DNA of 64,000 bases from Aphanomyces cochlioides (Eukaryota; Oomycota; Saprolegniomycetes; Saprolegniales; Verrucalvaceae), in contig JAHQRK010000016.1 in the NCBI GenBank assembly GCA_019828595.1, positions 434,001 through 498,000 on the forward strand, in the 5' to 3' direction. The notes below the pieces were generated by a model. That model was given only the letters and a program-made list of their open reading frames with translations, ran no database searches and was not told the DNA's origin. This document shows positions 41,069 to 52,981 of this stretch, in pieces. The number at the start of each line of letters is the position of its first letter. Positions within the stretch are counted from its first letter, which is position 1. The translations under genes were made by a program, and so were the position numbers.

Positions 41069-43432
41069 TTAGCCGGTAATAATTCGAACGCCTCCCAGAT
41101 CAGCAATTGAGTGGGGAAAAGTTGCGCCCGGTTGCTTCATAAACATCATATTCTTGGGGATATCATACGTCGTAGAAACCCACTCAATAGCAGCAGGGCC
41201 GAACGGAGCAGAAGTTTCCACGGCGACGAAATCGATCTTAAGCTTGGGGTAAATTCGATCAAGCATGGCGACGCTTTCGCCAAATGCAGACGGCGCAGCT
41301 GCGTCCGACACATGAACAATGACGAGGTGGTTCGTCTGTTCGTTGGCTCGAGCGTACAAAATGGCTTTGTTCAGGAGTGGCAAATCTGCTTGTTTAGCAA
41401 AGAAGACGGTCGGGCAGCTATCAGTAATATCACGCATAACCCTGGCAATGGTGCGACCTACAACGACAGAATTTTAGGTCGTTTATAAGTTCGATTTGAG
41501 TTTTACCGCCTTTAGCTCCAGTGCGGTTTGTGCCGAGATTAGTTTCTTTCCCTTCCTTGGCTCGCCTCGTCGATGGACACATACGCTGGAGAATGTACAT
41601 TGCCAAACGGAGGAATAGAAGCCGCTCCAGCATGACAAACACGACAAGTAAGACGAGCGAGAAGTAGAGAGCAAAGTAGGTTAGCACGGTTGGGTCACCC
41701 ATCAAGTTGCCAAAAAATGCCAATAGGACCATAAAAACTCCAGTGAGGCACATCCACCTACGAGAAACAATTAAATTCCATAGCGTCAGTAAATCGCAAC
41801 CATGGAGCTGTTACGTCGCGGGGAAGCTCGGCCCGTTTGTACTTGAGAAGCATGCAGCCCGTGCCAAAAAGAGTCATCAACCCCAAGAAGGCGTACGTGT
41901 AGACACCACTGAGGGTTTCCACGTTGCCATCTAAGACAACGACGAGTGATGTGGCAACGGCAAAATAGCCAAAGAGGATCCAGTGGTTCGTGTGACGCCA
42001 CGAGTTTTCGGCGAGGAAAAATGGCGGTACGACGCGGTCACTTGCCAAACGACGAATGAGCCCTAGAGCACAGTCAAAAGTCAGAACATGATCTTCATAT
42101 GAGGAAAGAAATGCAATTTATGCAGTTGTGGCGTCTTACCATTAATGCCAACATAAGCAGTCAACACGGCACCAGATAAAACGATGAAAGCGTCAATCGT
42201 GACGATTGTTTCAAATACTTCACCACCGGCGACGTAAGCCATCTTGGCCAAAACTGTGTTCTTGAACATGTCAATGGTTGCAAGAGGCATAACGCCCATA
42301 GAAAGCAGTGAAATGAGCGGGTTAAAGATAGCGACGCCCCACCACATATTCTAGAGACACAGATAAGTCGCCAGAACAAGAGCAGAAGGTCCAAACGCGC
42401 AAAGTTTTTGGGAAAACGCCTGCCGCTTGTTCTTGGACAAATTGCGATGAGCTTTCAAAACCAGAGATACCCAACATGGCAGTAGATGTACCAAAGAAGA
42501 GGGCAGTGAAGATATCGCCTTCAATCCTAGTATCACGATAAGCAAAAATTGGAATCCTTTGGAGGTACATTGTTCCAGCCAAGTTGATGCTGGGAAACGA
42601 TGATTCAAATAGATTTTGGTACAGCAATTGGCCTCGATTTTGGATAATAAACCACAACGATAACCCACAGAGAGTTGCCAATGTCACAGTGTGAGCGACG
42701 AAGATAACAAGAGCAACAACAGCACTTTCCGTAATGCCCCAGAAAGTCAAGAGCGCGAAGAAGAACAAAAGACCAACAGTAGATCCAACGATATGAATAC
42801 CAGGAAACGTAGATGCCAAGTACGTGCAAGCGGATGTTCCCGAAACAACCCCTACAATACTCTCACACAAAATCATGACGGTTGTTGACGCACCAGTCGC
42901 TATGTAGGAAAGAATTGCGAGAGATGCAGCTACAGACGCAATGCGTTTGCTTGTCGTGTTCAGCAACACATTGTAGGAGCCACCGTTCATGGGAATTGCA
43001 TTGACCTATCACGTAAAAAGTCAACATGCAATTTGTGAGGAAAGTACATACCACTTCGCCGTAGATGAAACGGTAGAGGTACAGGATCCCAGCCACAATC
43101 ACAAGAGCAACAGGGGCCAATTTCCCGGCTCTCGATGCGACCAATCCTGATACGTACAAGCACGACGAGAGAATGTCATTGCCACAAATCGCAGTTGCAG
43201 GCCACTCGGATAATTTTGGATGGATGCGTTTCTTGAGCGTATCTTCGATTTCGTCGAGTTGGGCGGTATCGATTGAAAGCTGAACGTACTGTCCCCATCC
43301 TGGGAACTCCCACGGCTTGACATTGTGCGCCGGGACGCGTGCCAGGATCGAGTCCTGTGGAGCAAAGTCTTCCTCCGATCCGTACGACGTCTGCTTTGGC
43401 GCACTTTCCAACAGCGCCTTTGCTTCACTCAT
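41069..43432 (-). CDS. APC-superfamily amino acid/cation transporter, paralogue B
   Basis: Eight exons on the minus strand: 43432-43052, 43005-42894, 42851-42569, 42526-42397, 42350-42140, 42062-41801, 41757-41507 and 41457-41069; 672 residues. It matches paralogue A throughout: CGNDILSSCLY, NGGSYN, AMLGISGFE, MWWGVAIFNPLISL and the soluble C-terminus (VFFAKQADLPLLNKAILYA; GGVRIITG). Four intron positions are shared with A in the same phase. B has three that A lacks (43004-43051, 42063-42139, 41758-41800), and A has one that B lacks. The substrate cannot be determined. The two genes look like an old tandem pair since spread apart by insertions. Confidence 0.88.
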
Positions 43433-44642
43433 CTCTTCTCTCGCGCGCTAGATTCGAAATGACCTCAACTTGAACTGTTTCAAACCATATTTTAAAAATC
43501 ATTTCGGAAATTAAGTTCCGAGGTTTCACGCAATTAATAATAGAAAAATCTCAAAGAACATTTAAAAGTCAAACGAAAATGTCTAAATTGACGCATCAAT
43601 ATACTAGTACTTCACAGTGAAGACAACAAAATATAGGAACGAAATTTCTACCCACTAATGTTATAATTTCTGCTGATTTAAGTTTCAGACATCTTTTTAG
43701 CACGTTTGGGGCATGGTTGTGAGCGAGTGCGAACAGGGTTTGGCGAAACCGTGGTTAGTCAATAATAAAGAACGTAATTCTTTTAACTTCAATAGTCTTA
43801 AGAAAAAGTACACTGCATAAAATAATATCAAAGTCATGAATTATCTTGCATTACTCTGGGTACACATTACTCTTAAATTTATTGTTATGTAAAATATGAT
43901 ATAGAATTCAAGGAGACATATAATAATTCAAATTTTATACGCTCAATTATGCTGGGAGCAACCCATGCATCATAAAGTGGTTATGACATGGGGGAGAAAG
44001 TTAGAAACCTTATCATACCGTCCAGCATAAACACGTCTTTCATGATAACGATATACAAAATGAAATCCCAAAATGAGATGAGTCCTTACTTGAAGCCGAC
44101 TTCATCGGTGTGCTTTCATTTTATACCAAAGTCAAAAAGCTATTTGGACGTCAGGAGTTTGACACATTCTCAAATGTCGAAATTGCACAAACACAAAGTC
44201 AAAAACATCCTTTTGTATCACCGAAACTTCACTTCTATCAATGGACGCCAGCGACATCACGTGGTTAATGGCATTTGTTCAAGTCTGTCTCACGCTGACG
44301 ATGGTAGAATCGCACCATTTAGTCTGTCCGAGATTGTGTGAAATCTTTTGCGTTGCCTCCAATTCAATGTGCCTTAAGCTCGAAGTATAAAGATTTTGTA
44401 TCCACAACAAACGATTAGGTTACAATGCACGTTGGGCCAAGTTCAACATGTCGTATGGGTGTATCGTCGGCCCAAGGCATCAATTGTGTGGCTTTTGTTG
44501 ATCTTTTGGTGGATTCGTCAAGTTTGACCATGTCAAAAGCTCACAATCAAGCCACATGTCTAGCCTTTACTCGTCAATGATGTTCACGAACGAGTAACGA
44601 GTTCAAGTGCTGTTTCATTTCTTCATTTTCCTCCAGAGTCCC
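43433..44642. other. Intergenic, AT-rich, no gene seen
   Basis: The promoter region of transporter B and about 1 kb of AT-rich sequence with chance frames only. No RNA gene or repeat recognised. Confidence 0.45.
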
Positions 44643-46291
44643 TCAGACCTTGACTCCATGCATTCGAGCAATTCGTGCAATGTCTACAATCGGGGTTTGA
44701 ATGCTTTGTTGGCCATGGACGGTTTTCTGCGATTTAATCGCTGTACTGTGAAAACATTGAACAATTTGTAGTAATGGACCCACTGGGGGCTCATAGTCGA
44801 GAGAGTAAGGTTGTGAGGACGCATGAGACTGCAATGCAGATCCATTTGGTCCTCGCTGTGAAACCGGTGAAAGACTCGGCAAGGGCTACAAGTTGCATGC
44901 CATTGTTCCAGTTCCGGCAACTAAATTCCTCGGACTGGTTGGTGGAACAAGAGCGACAAGACCAATAAAGATGACAGTGAAGAGGTTTTGTGTCCATAAC
45001 ACGCACTGAGATTCACTTCAAGCTACAGAACGACCTGTATGGACGGTCGTTCGCCCTTCCTTGTTCTACACTGGAGCTGAGATCGTTCTTGACGTTCTAG
45101 AGGTTGGTCGCCGAGTCTCTACTCCACTGCAAGAAAAGTCCAGGCAACACCCACTTGTCCATGTCGAGAACCATCCGCCAAAAGGCCTTCTAACTCGGCG
45201 ATTGCGTCGACTGCTTTCTTCGATGCTCTTGTCTCCTTCAGCGAGTCGAATGGGTGACATGCAAGACGGGAAATTCGAAGTGAAGTGGATGGTCGCATTC
45301 GTTGGGCATGAAAACGTCCTACTTGGGTTGAATGCTGCTTGTTAACGTGGAGAGATCGCACATTCTGAAACACACAGGGATAATAAGCTAAAGAGCATCA
45401 AATTCGAAGGCACTCGAGACCAAACGACTGTGTTGTATCGTAGCGGATGGCCAAGGAAGCACGCAATATGATATCCTGACGAAGGACAGCTTCATAATTC
45501 CGCTTCGGACCAAATAGTCTTCTCATCAGTACGCATCGCTCGATGGTCTACACAATCCTTGGGCGACTAATTCGCCCTGCAGTTCTATCATTCATGGTTG
45601 TGGAAAATCCTACATGTATCGCGTCCGACAACCTGTCCATCTCGATGAACAGTCTTTCAACGGCCGCATCTACTTGACCAGTGTGTCCGTCTCCATGGCG
45701 TCGAGATATCAAAGTCCTTCGAGCTGAACGTCGCGAGATATACTGCTCATGTCGACTGAACGACCGATGCAAAGGAAGGACGAGAGAGATCTCTCAAGTC
45801 CAAAATTTACGAATCAGACGAGCCTCTGGCCTCGTATCCATTCTTTCAAGTCATGCGATCGAACTGTCGGGCCATTCTATCGGCACTTTATCCCTTCAAG
45901 ACACTTGCAGGGATCGGATCGAGACCAAGCGTGCGTGGTCACACTCGTTGGTGTTGACAAACTCAAGGTCCAGGTATTTCCACTGCCTCGAAAAGATCTA
46001 TCGCAACAAATCGCCTGCTACTGATGTTGACCATTCCCTTGGTGCCTCGGTGGCTGCTTCGACACTCGTTTCTCGTATGGATTGCAAGGTGGTTGCTGTA
46101 TCTAGCATAGGCAGTACGATCGGCACTGATTCCTGCCCAAACTTCAGAGTCAGTTTGCCACCTGATTTCAACGGCAAACGATGATCAAGTAAGCCAAGAC
46201 CTCTGTTATCCAACGCCAAGCTCCTCTGGTTGTACTTTATCGAGGCTTGGAGATGTCTAGACTCTACTTGTGAACTTGTCGTCGGAGGCAA
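44643..46291 (-). pseudogene. Chain of coding-like minus-strand fragments, no family recognised
   Basis: Separate minus-strand frames (46291-45998, 45772-45548, 45373-45119, 45006-44791, 44882-44643) each read like ordinary protein for 60-95 residues. Examples are FGQESVPIVLPMLDTATTL, SKKAVDAIAELEGLLADGS and SIQTPIVDIARIARMHGVKV. They are broken by stops and frame changes that splicing does not explain. This may be one decayed gene or chance. No domain was identified. Confidence 0.3.
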
Positions 46292-46645
46292 TTGTCATCC
46301 TTGTGCTGTACAGATTCGTTCGAAAGTGGATAATAAAAGAGACCAAACAACTTTGATCAAACGATCACAAGCCATGCTCTCGCTGCAAAGAACGCCATGA
46401 GGACTTTATGACAGCGCGAGGGACTTTGGAGCTCGCTCTAGCAGCAAATTCGACGACAGCGAAGCGAAACCCACAGCATTATCGTACTAAAAGACGGCGA
46501 GATTCATGTGACGAAAGCATCCAACCGGTTGGATGCACTTTGACTCAGGTGGCGGCAAAACTGTATCCCACTGGGCTGTTCATGAGCTCAACTTGGCATT
46601 TCCACCCGTGTTGGCCTCCTCATTTTTCAATTTCACCTCTCAAAC
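46292..46645. other. Intergenic, upstream of the cysteine protease
   Basis: Presumed promoter of the cysteine protease; pyrimidine-rich just before its ATG. No gene seen. Confidence 0.4.
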
Positions 46646-47689
46646 ATGCAACTCGCTCTCGTCCTTGCTGCTCTCTTTGCCTCCTCGGTCGCAGCCTCCA
46701 CGCAGTTTGTCTCGACCCTCTCGGTGGACGAACGTGACTCGCTTGAGAAAGACTTGGCCGCGTGGAAGGAACAATTCGAAGACGTCGCTCGGGAAGACGG
46801 CCTCTTGCCCAACGCGAATGGATCGCATGAGGAAAGCGCCCACGTCGACGACCAGCTCCAACGTCTTCTTGATACCAAGCACGCGGTTCAAAACGCGTCG
46901 CTACAAAACCCCGACGCGGTCTTTGACTGGCGCAACAAGTTTGCTCTCATGACGGACGCCGAGTTCAAAAAGTATGTCCAAGTGTCGTTCAACCAAGTCC
47001 ACTACTTGCGCACGGACGTCATGGCTCAACCTGAAAGCGTTGTCGAAGCGGCTGATGCCTCCAAGGACTGGACGACCTCGGGATGTGTCAACCCCGTGCA
47101 AAACCAAGGCCAATGCGGTTCCTGCTGGGCCTTCTCTGCTGTGGGTGTCGCCGAGTCCGCCAACTGCATCAAGACTGGCAAGTTGCTCAAGTTGTCGGAG
47201 CAACAAGTCACGAGTTGCTCCACCAACGGAGGCAGCCAAGGCTGCAATGGGGGCTATCCGTGGTCTGCCATTGACTACACCACGAGTGGTGTTTGCCTTG
47301 CCAAGGACTACTCGTACACATCGGGCAGCAGCGGCAGCACTGGTTCATGCAAGAGCAGCTGTACCAAGCAAAAGCTTTCGATCGGCAAGAGTGTCCGTGT
47401 CTCTGGTGACGCCAACGTGATCAATGCCATCAGCAAGCAACCCGTCTCGGTGACTGTGACTGCCGGCAACTCGGTGTGGCGCAACTACAAGAGCGGCGTC
47501 GTGAGCTCTTGTCCGTCTGCTCAATCGGACCATGCTGTGATTGCAGTCGGCTACGATGGCACGTCGATCAAAGTGCGCAACTCGTGGGGAACCAGTTGGG
47601 GCGTTGGTGGCTACATTACGTTGAAACGAGGCAGTGGCAGCCAGGGCACGTGCAACGTCGTCGGTGCTGCATCCTACCCAAGCATCTAA
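46646..47689 (+). CDS. Secreted papain-like cysteine protease (C1A)
   Basis: A 347-residue intron-less protein. A signal peptide (MQLALVLAALFASSVAAS) is followed by a pro-region to about residue 138, with FDWRNKFALMTDAEFKKY in place of a typical inhibitor helix. The mature domain begins near DASKDWTTSGCV. Active-site residues are Gln154 and Cys160 (NQGQCGSCWAFS), His296 (SDHAVIAVGYD) and Asn312 (VRNSWGTSWG). Further conserved cysteines (SCSTNGGSQGCNGGYP) form the usual disulfides. It has no C-terminal extension. Such enzymes are exported by oomycetes to digest host or food protein; this role is inferred from the family. The catalytic set is complete. Confidence 0.93.
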   Translation: MQLALVLAALFASSVAASTQFVSTLSVDERDSLEKDLAAWKEQFEDVAREDGLLPNANGSHEESAHVDDQLQRLLDTKHAVQNASLQNPDAVFDWRNKFALMTDAEFKKYVQVSFNQVHYLRTDVMAQPESVVEAADASKDWTTSGCVNPVQNQGQCGSCWAFSAVGVAESANCIKTGKLLKLSEQQVTSCSTNGGSQGCNGGYPWSAIDYTTSGVCLAKDYSYTSGSSGSTGSCKSSCTKQKLSIGKSVRVSGDANVINAISKQPVSVTVTAGNSVWRNYKSGVVSSCPSAQSDHAVIAVGYDGTSIKVRNSWGTSWGVGGYITLKRGSGSQGTCNVVGAASYPSI

Positions 47690-48540
47690 GATATCAATGT
47701 GTCGTTCAATATACTTTCGTGGTGGAATGTTCAAATGTGTGCATTGCAAGCGATGATGCGAGATGCGATGATCTCGGTTTTCATCTGACTCTGGTCGGAT
47801 TTACATTTTCGAATTAGAGTGCATTTGGTTCCTCAGCTTAGACGACACAACGATTCTGACGTGAGCACGCTATCCACCGAAGCAACGACCACGACGCAAG
47901 TCAGCCATGGATGGAAAGACAGGACTCTCACAGCCATCTTGGTCTCAACACGGGCAATTTACGTCCATCGTAGTATTTCAACTTGGACTTGGCAATATTT
48001 GTCGTGAACTTTGCACATTGGACAACACATGGACGATTGTGTCCACGATGAGCCGAGATGATGGCTAGAACACGCTTTCTAATGACCTTCATCGCGTAAA
48101 AATGTCCAAACAACTAGCTGTGAGGACAGACGCACCGTGTGGATAGTATGAATCGTAATTTGGAGTTGCTTGGAGTGTCTTGAGATGGTACGAGACTGAG
48201 CTACGTGGACAAACCGCGTAGCTTTGTCATATATGTTCGCGTGACCTCGCTCAGACGTGTTGATGGAGCCTGGATTCACTGCAGAACATCGATGCTGAAC
48301 TTCCAGACCATCCTCTCGTTCGTGTCAAGGATACGTGGAGCAAAGGTGAGCCGAGAGCTGAATAGAGCAGGTTTTAGCTCGCTCTGTCATGCTGCTTCCT
48401 TCTCGGAAATTGTCCATTGCTGCGGTTGAGTCATCAATTACAACAGAGCTCTTTGCGCACGATTTCAAACACAGTTGGGCTTCAAAACTACTTCAGGAAT
48501 GCCATCAAGGTCGGTCTAGGAGTGTAGGAGTGTTCTAACC
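47690..48540. other. Intergenic, no gene seen
   Basis: Short frames only between the cysteine protease and the ankyrin pseudogene, converging from either side. Nothing recognised. Confidence 0.45.
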
Positions 48541-49865
48541 TTAATAGAGGTCCAAGCTCAGCTTAGCGTCAATGTCGTTGGGATATTGATACAAACTGTC
48601 GTCGCGATAGAACGCAAGTGGGCGATGGCCAATTTCCTCCAGTTTGACGTTGGCTAGCTCACTTTGATTCTCCAAGAGCCACGCTGCAATTTTTGAAAAG
48701 CCTCTCTCCATTTGGCTTCTTGGATAGCTAGAAGCGTACAACCCTCCGTGCGATTGTTGTGCAGCCACTCGAGCATGACCAAGTCATCTCGACGCGCCGC
48801 GACATCCATAGCATACGTTGTGCATCCTTCCGGTCTATTGGCGTGAAGTCACTGCATAATCTCTAGGTGTCCGTTGCTGGCTGCGCCATCCATCGCTCGC
48901 GTCGTGCATCCTTCACTTCGATTTTCATGCAGCCATTGCACGACTTCAAAGTGATTATTTCTTGCCGCCAAATCCATCGCATCAGTCGAAGCGCCTTGGT
49001 TTCGATGGGTCGATAAAAATATCACAATTGCCAAGTGTCCAAATCGAGCAGCATGGTTGATGGCTTCTTGCGTGCATCCTTCAGGGCGATTGAAATGAAG
49101 CCATTCGACCACGTTCAAGTGGCCTAAGCCAGCAGCCAAATCCATCGCTCGTTTCGTGGCGATTTGCAGAAAGCCATTGCACCATTTTCAGAAATCCTTG
49201 GGCAGCGGCTGCATCGAACGCCTCTGTTGAACATCTGATGTCTCGATGAGTTGTGAGCCACTCCACGACGTCAACATGCCCGTGTATGATTGCTTCGTTG
49301 ATGATGTTATTGGAACAGCCTGCAGGGCTATGGGTATGAAGAAATTTCACAGTCTCCAAGTGTCCATTTGCAGCTGCTACATCCATGGCCATCACTGAGC
49401 AACCTTGTGTTCCATTCGCGAGCAAAAACGCAACGATCGGGAGCAAACCACGTTCTGCTGTGAGATCCACAACGTCTTGATTGTATCCAGGATGGTTCTT
49501 GGTGTGTAGAAACATCACAACTTCTAAATGTCCACCGTATAATGCACAAATCCAGTGTCGTTCCTGTTTGTCGACCGATTCAAGGCCATCTTGGGTCTTC
49601 CATTGAGGTTCTGGAATGAACAAAGCACTGCTCGAATGGTACAATACGGTCAGAACGTCGATCTTCCCCATGATAAGCGCATGGTACATGAGGAGGCTTC
49701 GGCTGAGTGGTGCGTACTTGAGCCGACTCGTTCATACCATGGAGCCAAGTGCCTCTCGAGCAGAGTATGCAAACTGGAGTTGTCGACTTTGAGCTTGGAA
49801 AAGGGAGTATAAATTCGTGCAATGTCGTGAGGAAACCCGCGCTGGAACTCGAAGATTCGAGCCAT
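48541..49865 (-). pseudogene. Ankyrin-repeat protein pseudogene
   Basis: Starts at the ATG at 49865 (MARIFEFQRGFPHDIARIYTP). Repeats of about 33 residues follow, with the pattern AMDxAAxNGHLExVxWLHxNRxEGC, as in large ankyrin families of Saprolegniales. At least four lesions are visible: a frame change near 49700, a frame change near 49155 where part of an EGC...RAMD linker is missing, TGA for Trp at 48849-48851, and a frame change near 48700. The final stretch (GFSKIAAWLLENQSELANVK) ends at 48541. The repeats are in good condition, so decay is fairly recent. Confidence 0.85.
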
Positions 49866-50780
49866 CTAGTGGGGACTTCCGCCATTTTTGGACACTGACA
49901 TGTGGTGGTGACTTGCATTCTTCGTTACATTCATTCGTTATTGACATTCATTTTATTTCACACAAATGAAATGTCTATCGCAAATGCAAACAAAGGTGTC
50001 GGGAGTGCGCGTGTACTGCTGCGATGCAAGTTCCATCAGGAAATTTGAAGCAGCTCCGTGAGGGCAGCTAGACCAAAAGGTTCGAGACCCCACCGCTTTG
50101 TGCAAATTGCGGACAATATAATCGTTGAGTTCGCCAAACGACGTCCAGAAGTTGTTGGGTCAAACATGACAGCGTCGATAGTTGGAAGGTCAAGCAAGCA
50201 TATAGAATAGTTCGGATCACTGCTGTTCGTGTGATTGATGTCTGTGAGCGTGAGTATGTTGCTGATGATGAGAAAGATGACGAGGAGTGCGCAGTGATGG
50301 ACTGAAATGGCTTGGCAATGAGGTCGATGACTCCATGGGTACAATCTAGGCCTCCGAGGTCGAAATTTTGTCGAGACACTCATGCCTCCTTTTGAATACC
50401 ATGCTGGCGTTTTTTTCAGAGGAATACCAACACGGTATTCTCACCAAGCTACATATAGATCTCTTGTCGCTGTCGAGGACATATCAAAGAAATTGGTTGC
50501 TTTTGAGTTCTGCTTGTTTTGCAGCAGGTCTTGCATTCATTGTCTTGGCTCTAGCCGCTCTCACGCAGATTCGAAGTCGTTCAAGAGCCGATCCAGCGCC
50601 ATACCATCAGACAAAGTAGAATAATGCTGAAACTCTGATCCTTGGCAAGTGTCGCTTTCATAGCTGGAGTACTTTTCGATGCATGACACCACAGACTTCA
50701 GTTATGGAATGTGTCGGAACACCATGTATCACGTCCTACCTTGAGTGACTTGAATTTTTACAAAGCAATGCGCCGACGAC
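49866..50780. other. Intergenic, no confident gene
   Basis: Overlapping frames of about 100 codons exist on both strands between 50036 and 50624, including a hydrophobic stretch, but none has recognised homology or a clear advantage over the others. Confidence 0.4.
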
Positions 50781-51090
50781 GGGGACTCGAGCTAAAAGGT
50801 CGCAACTGCTTGCTTTGACCCTTGAGCCCATCGGATATCTTCTATCGAGGCCCACGCATGTAACAAGTCGTTGCAAACATGGCGAAAAGACGATCCGAAC
50901 TTGGATAGTCCGATGCTATGCGTTTGTTTTGGCGTGAGCAATGTGGGGCGGGGAGTGAGCCACATTTGTCGTAGCACCGAGCCTTGAACAAAAATATGCA
51001 AGGCGGTGGTGGACGATATTGAGCTTGGAGAACGGAATCATGGAAATTTGCAACATGCCAGAGAGATCTTCGCATGGTCCTCAAGTTTCA
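50781..51090 (-). pseudogene. Decayed second copy of the ankyrin-gene 5' region
   Basis: Minus-strand reading gives IPFSKLNIVHHRLAYF, which aligns with YTPFSKLKVDNSSLHTLL near the start of the ankyrin pseudogene. The nucleotides at 51020-51060 resemble 49785-49840, and CACA.AAATGAAATGTC.AT occurs upstream of both. Several frame changes and a stop remove any coding capacity. A remnant of a duplicated ankyrin gene. Confidence 0.5.
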
Positions 51091-52267
51091 CATAAATGAA
51101 ATGTCCATTCCTAAGCTTTGCGCATGACGAAGAAGTCTACGTCGTCCTACTTGCATTGTATGTTTGTGTGACTCATTCATGATACCTTAGCAACGAGCAT
51201 TAGAGAACTTTCGCATTATATGCGCAACGAGCCGGAAGTGTTGTAATTCTGCTGTCCTGGAATGAGATTGCACAGATTCTACACAACTTAAGTCACACAC
51301 ACACACGACTTGACACAATATTCATTGCAAGTACGTATTATTTTACACAGGAAAATCTCATCCACTGATGTCTTTAAATATACCTTTGATATTTTAATAT
51401 GTCAAAACTATTGAGTATCAAAAGTATTTATTTTTAATAGTGATTTTTCTATATGTAGTTCAATGCCAGAGACTTTGATTTTGAATATCCGGCTATTATT
51501 AATAAATGTAAAATCTATTCAAATTGAAAGGGATGACAGCGTGGAAAGCACTCAGGATAGGCTGCGGAGTCACGCAGTAATGAATCCAACTTATTCCCAA
51601 GATGTCACATGGCGTCTTCTTTGTGTTGAGGCTTGAGGAATGTAATCTCAACTTCTACATTCTAGAAAGCTCTCTAAACTATGAAATGACTTGCTGTTGC
51701 ATATTCCAGAAGACAAACAACGACAAAGAAGACCACTGAATTCACACTAGGCCTAGCTTTCATTCTAACTGCATAATACACTTCCCATTTTTCTCCCTAG
51801 ACTTTGTCAATTCACAACCTTTTCGACTAGAGTGAGAGAGCGCATATGAGTTCACATGCATTACCAGCAGGTCCACAGCGTGTTTGGGACTGATATTACC
51901 CGTACTGATAGTGAGACGAATCGCTAATGTTCTGGCCACATACACGGCCTGTTCTTGCGCACTTGGCATGGGCATAACATGTCCATGAAAATGATCTCAA
52001 AGTTCCATGACACTCCAATCTGATAGCTCTTATACCATGAAGTGTACCATGAAGGAGTGTCAAGTTTTTTTACAAGGCGTCGGTTGTTGTCCAACATGGC
52101 ATCGAAAAGGTGGCACAGTGACCTGGCATTGCGTACCGTTGCCGTTTAGCGACGCGTTGATCCACGATTGCTGGAAGTCGCCTTATGTGGAAAGTAGCGG
52201 GCACCCGTGTGAAGCGCTTGCTTTGTCCCAATCCAGCAAGTCTGCGAACGGCTAATGAAAAGACGTA
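51091..52267. other. Intergenic, AT-rich, no confident gene
   Basis: Includes a short CA repeat near 51295-51306. Frames at 51760-51975 (minus) and 52007-52255 (plus) have no recognised homology. Confidence 0.4.
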
Positions 52268-52486
52268 TCAACGCTTGTAATTCATCGGGTCTACGGTTGC
52301 GATGTCCATGGTTACCTTGGAGCAAAATAGGGCAACAAGATATGGCGTTAAGATGAAAGCCAGCTGGATTTCGCAGACAGCGTGGTGGAGCCCTTGTAAT
52401 GTTATGCTTCCACTGCTGCTGGTCGACGACTTGCTCGTCGATCTATCTTGCTCTGTTTCAACTGCGCCGTATGTCTGTGCAGGCAT
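52268..52486 (-). CDS. Small hypothetical protein with one hydrophobic segment
   Basis: A 72-residue frame from the ATG at 52486 (MPAQTYGAVETEQDRS), with a Ser-rich middle and a hydrophobic stretch (LAFILTPYLVALFC). It starts 36 bp from the divergent Myb-like gene, so both would share a very small promoter. No family recognised; it could be chance. Confidence 0.3.
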   Translation of the reverse strand: MPAQTYGAVETEQDRSTSKSSTSSSGSITLQGLHHAVCEIQLAFILTPYLVALFCSKVTMDIATVDPMNYKR

Positions 52487-52522
52487 CGTGCGACTTTACG
52501 TCACTTTTAAGTTATCTGTGCC

Positions 52523-52981
52523 ATGTTAAGTCCATCATCGATCGATTCATCGCGCGGACGCTCGTCAAGCTTGAAAGCGCCCTGCAAATCGCCAAGTGAA
52601 GGCTCTCGGTCTGGCAATTCATCACCAACAAGCGAAGGCGATGGCAAAGGCCGATGGACTCCAGACGAGCATGAACGATTCATGCAGGCAGTGGCGATGT
52701 ATCCATGTGGACCTTGGAAACTCATCGGTGTCATTGTCAAGACTCGATCGATTCGACAGATCCAAACCCACGCACAAAAGTTGCGAGAGAAGGCAGCCAG
52801 ACACAATCGAGGTCTGAAGATCAAAGTGAAGGACCAAATGCCAGCGATGCTGCCTCCATATTTCCTCGGCAGGGACGAATCTCGGGTAGAAGCTCAGGAA
52901 GAAGAAGAGGAGACGGACGAAGGCCTGCCATCCTTAGATGACTGTCTCGATTATTTCCTCGCAAATATGGACATTGCGTAA
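52523..52981 (+). CDS. Myb-like (SHAQKYF-class) DNA-binding protein
   Basis: A 152-residue intron-less protein. After a Ser-rich N-terminus comes one Myb/SANT repeat (GRWTPDEHERFMQAVAMYP, then GPWKLIGVIVKTRSIRQIQ). It ends in THAQKLREK, the counterpart of the SHAQKYF motif. The helix-turn-helix core has the expected aromatic spacing. The C-terminus is acidic (QEEEEETDEGLPSLDDCLDY) and may be an activation region. SHAQKYF-class proteins are single-repeat transcription factors in plants and stramenopiles. Target genes are unknown. Confidence 0.8.
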   Translation: MLSPSSIDSSRGRSSSLKAPCKSPSEGSRSGNSSPTSEGDGKGRWTPDEHERFMQAVAMYPCGPWKLIGVIVKTRSIRQIQTHAQKLREKAARHNRGLKIKVKDQMPAMLPPYFLGRDESRVEAQEEEEETDEGLPSLDDCLDYFLANMDIA

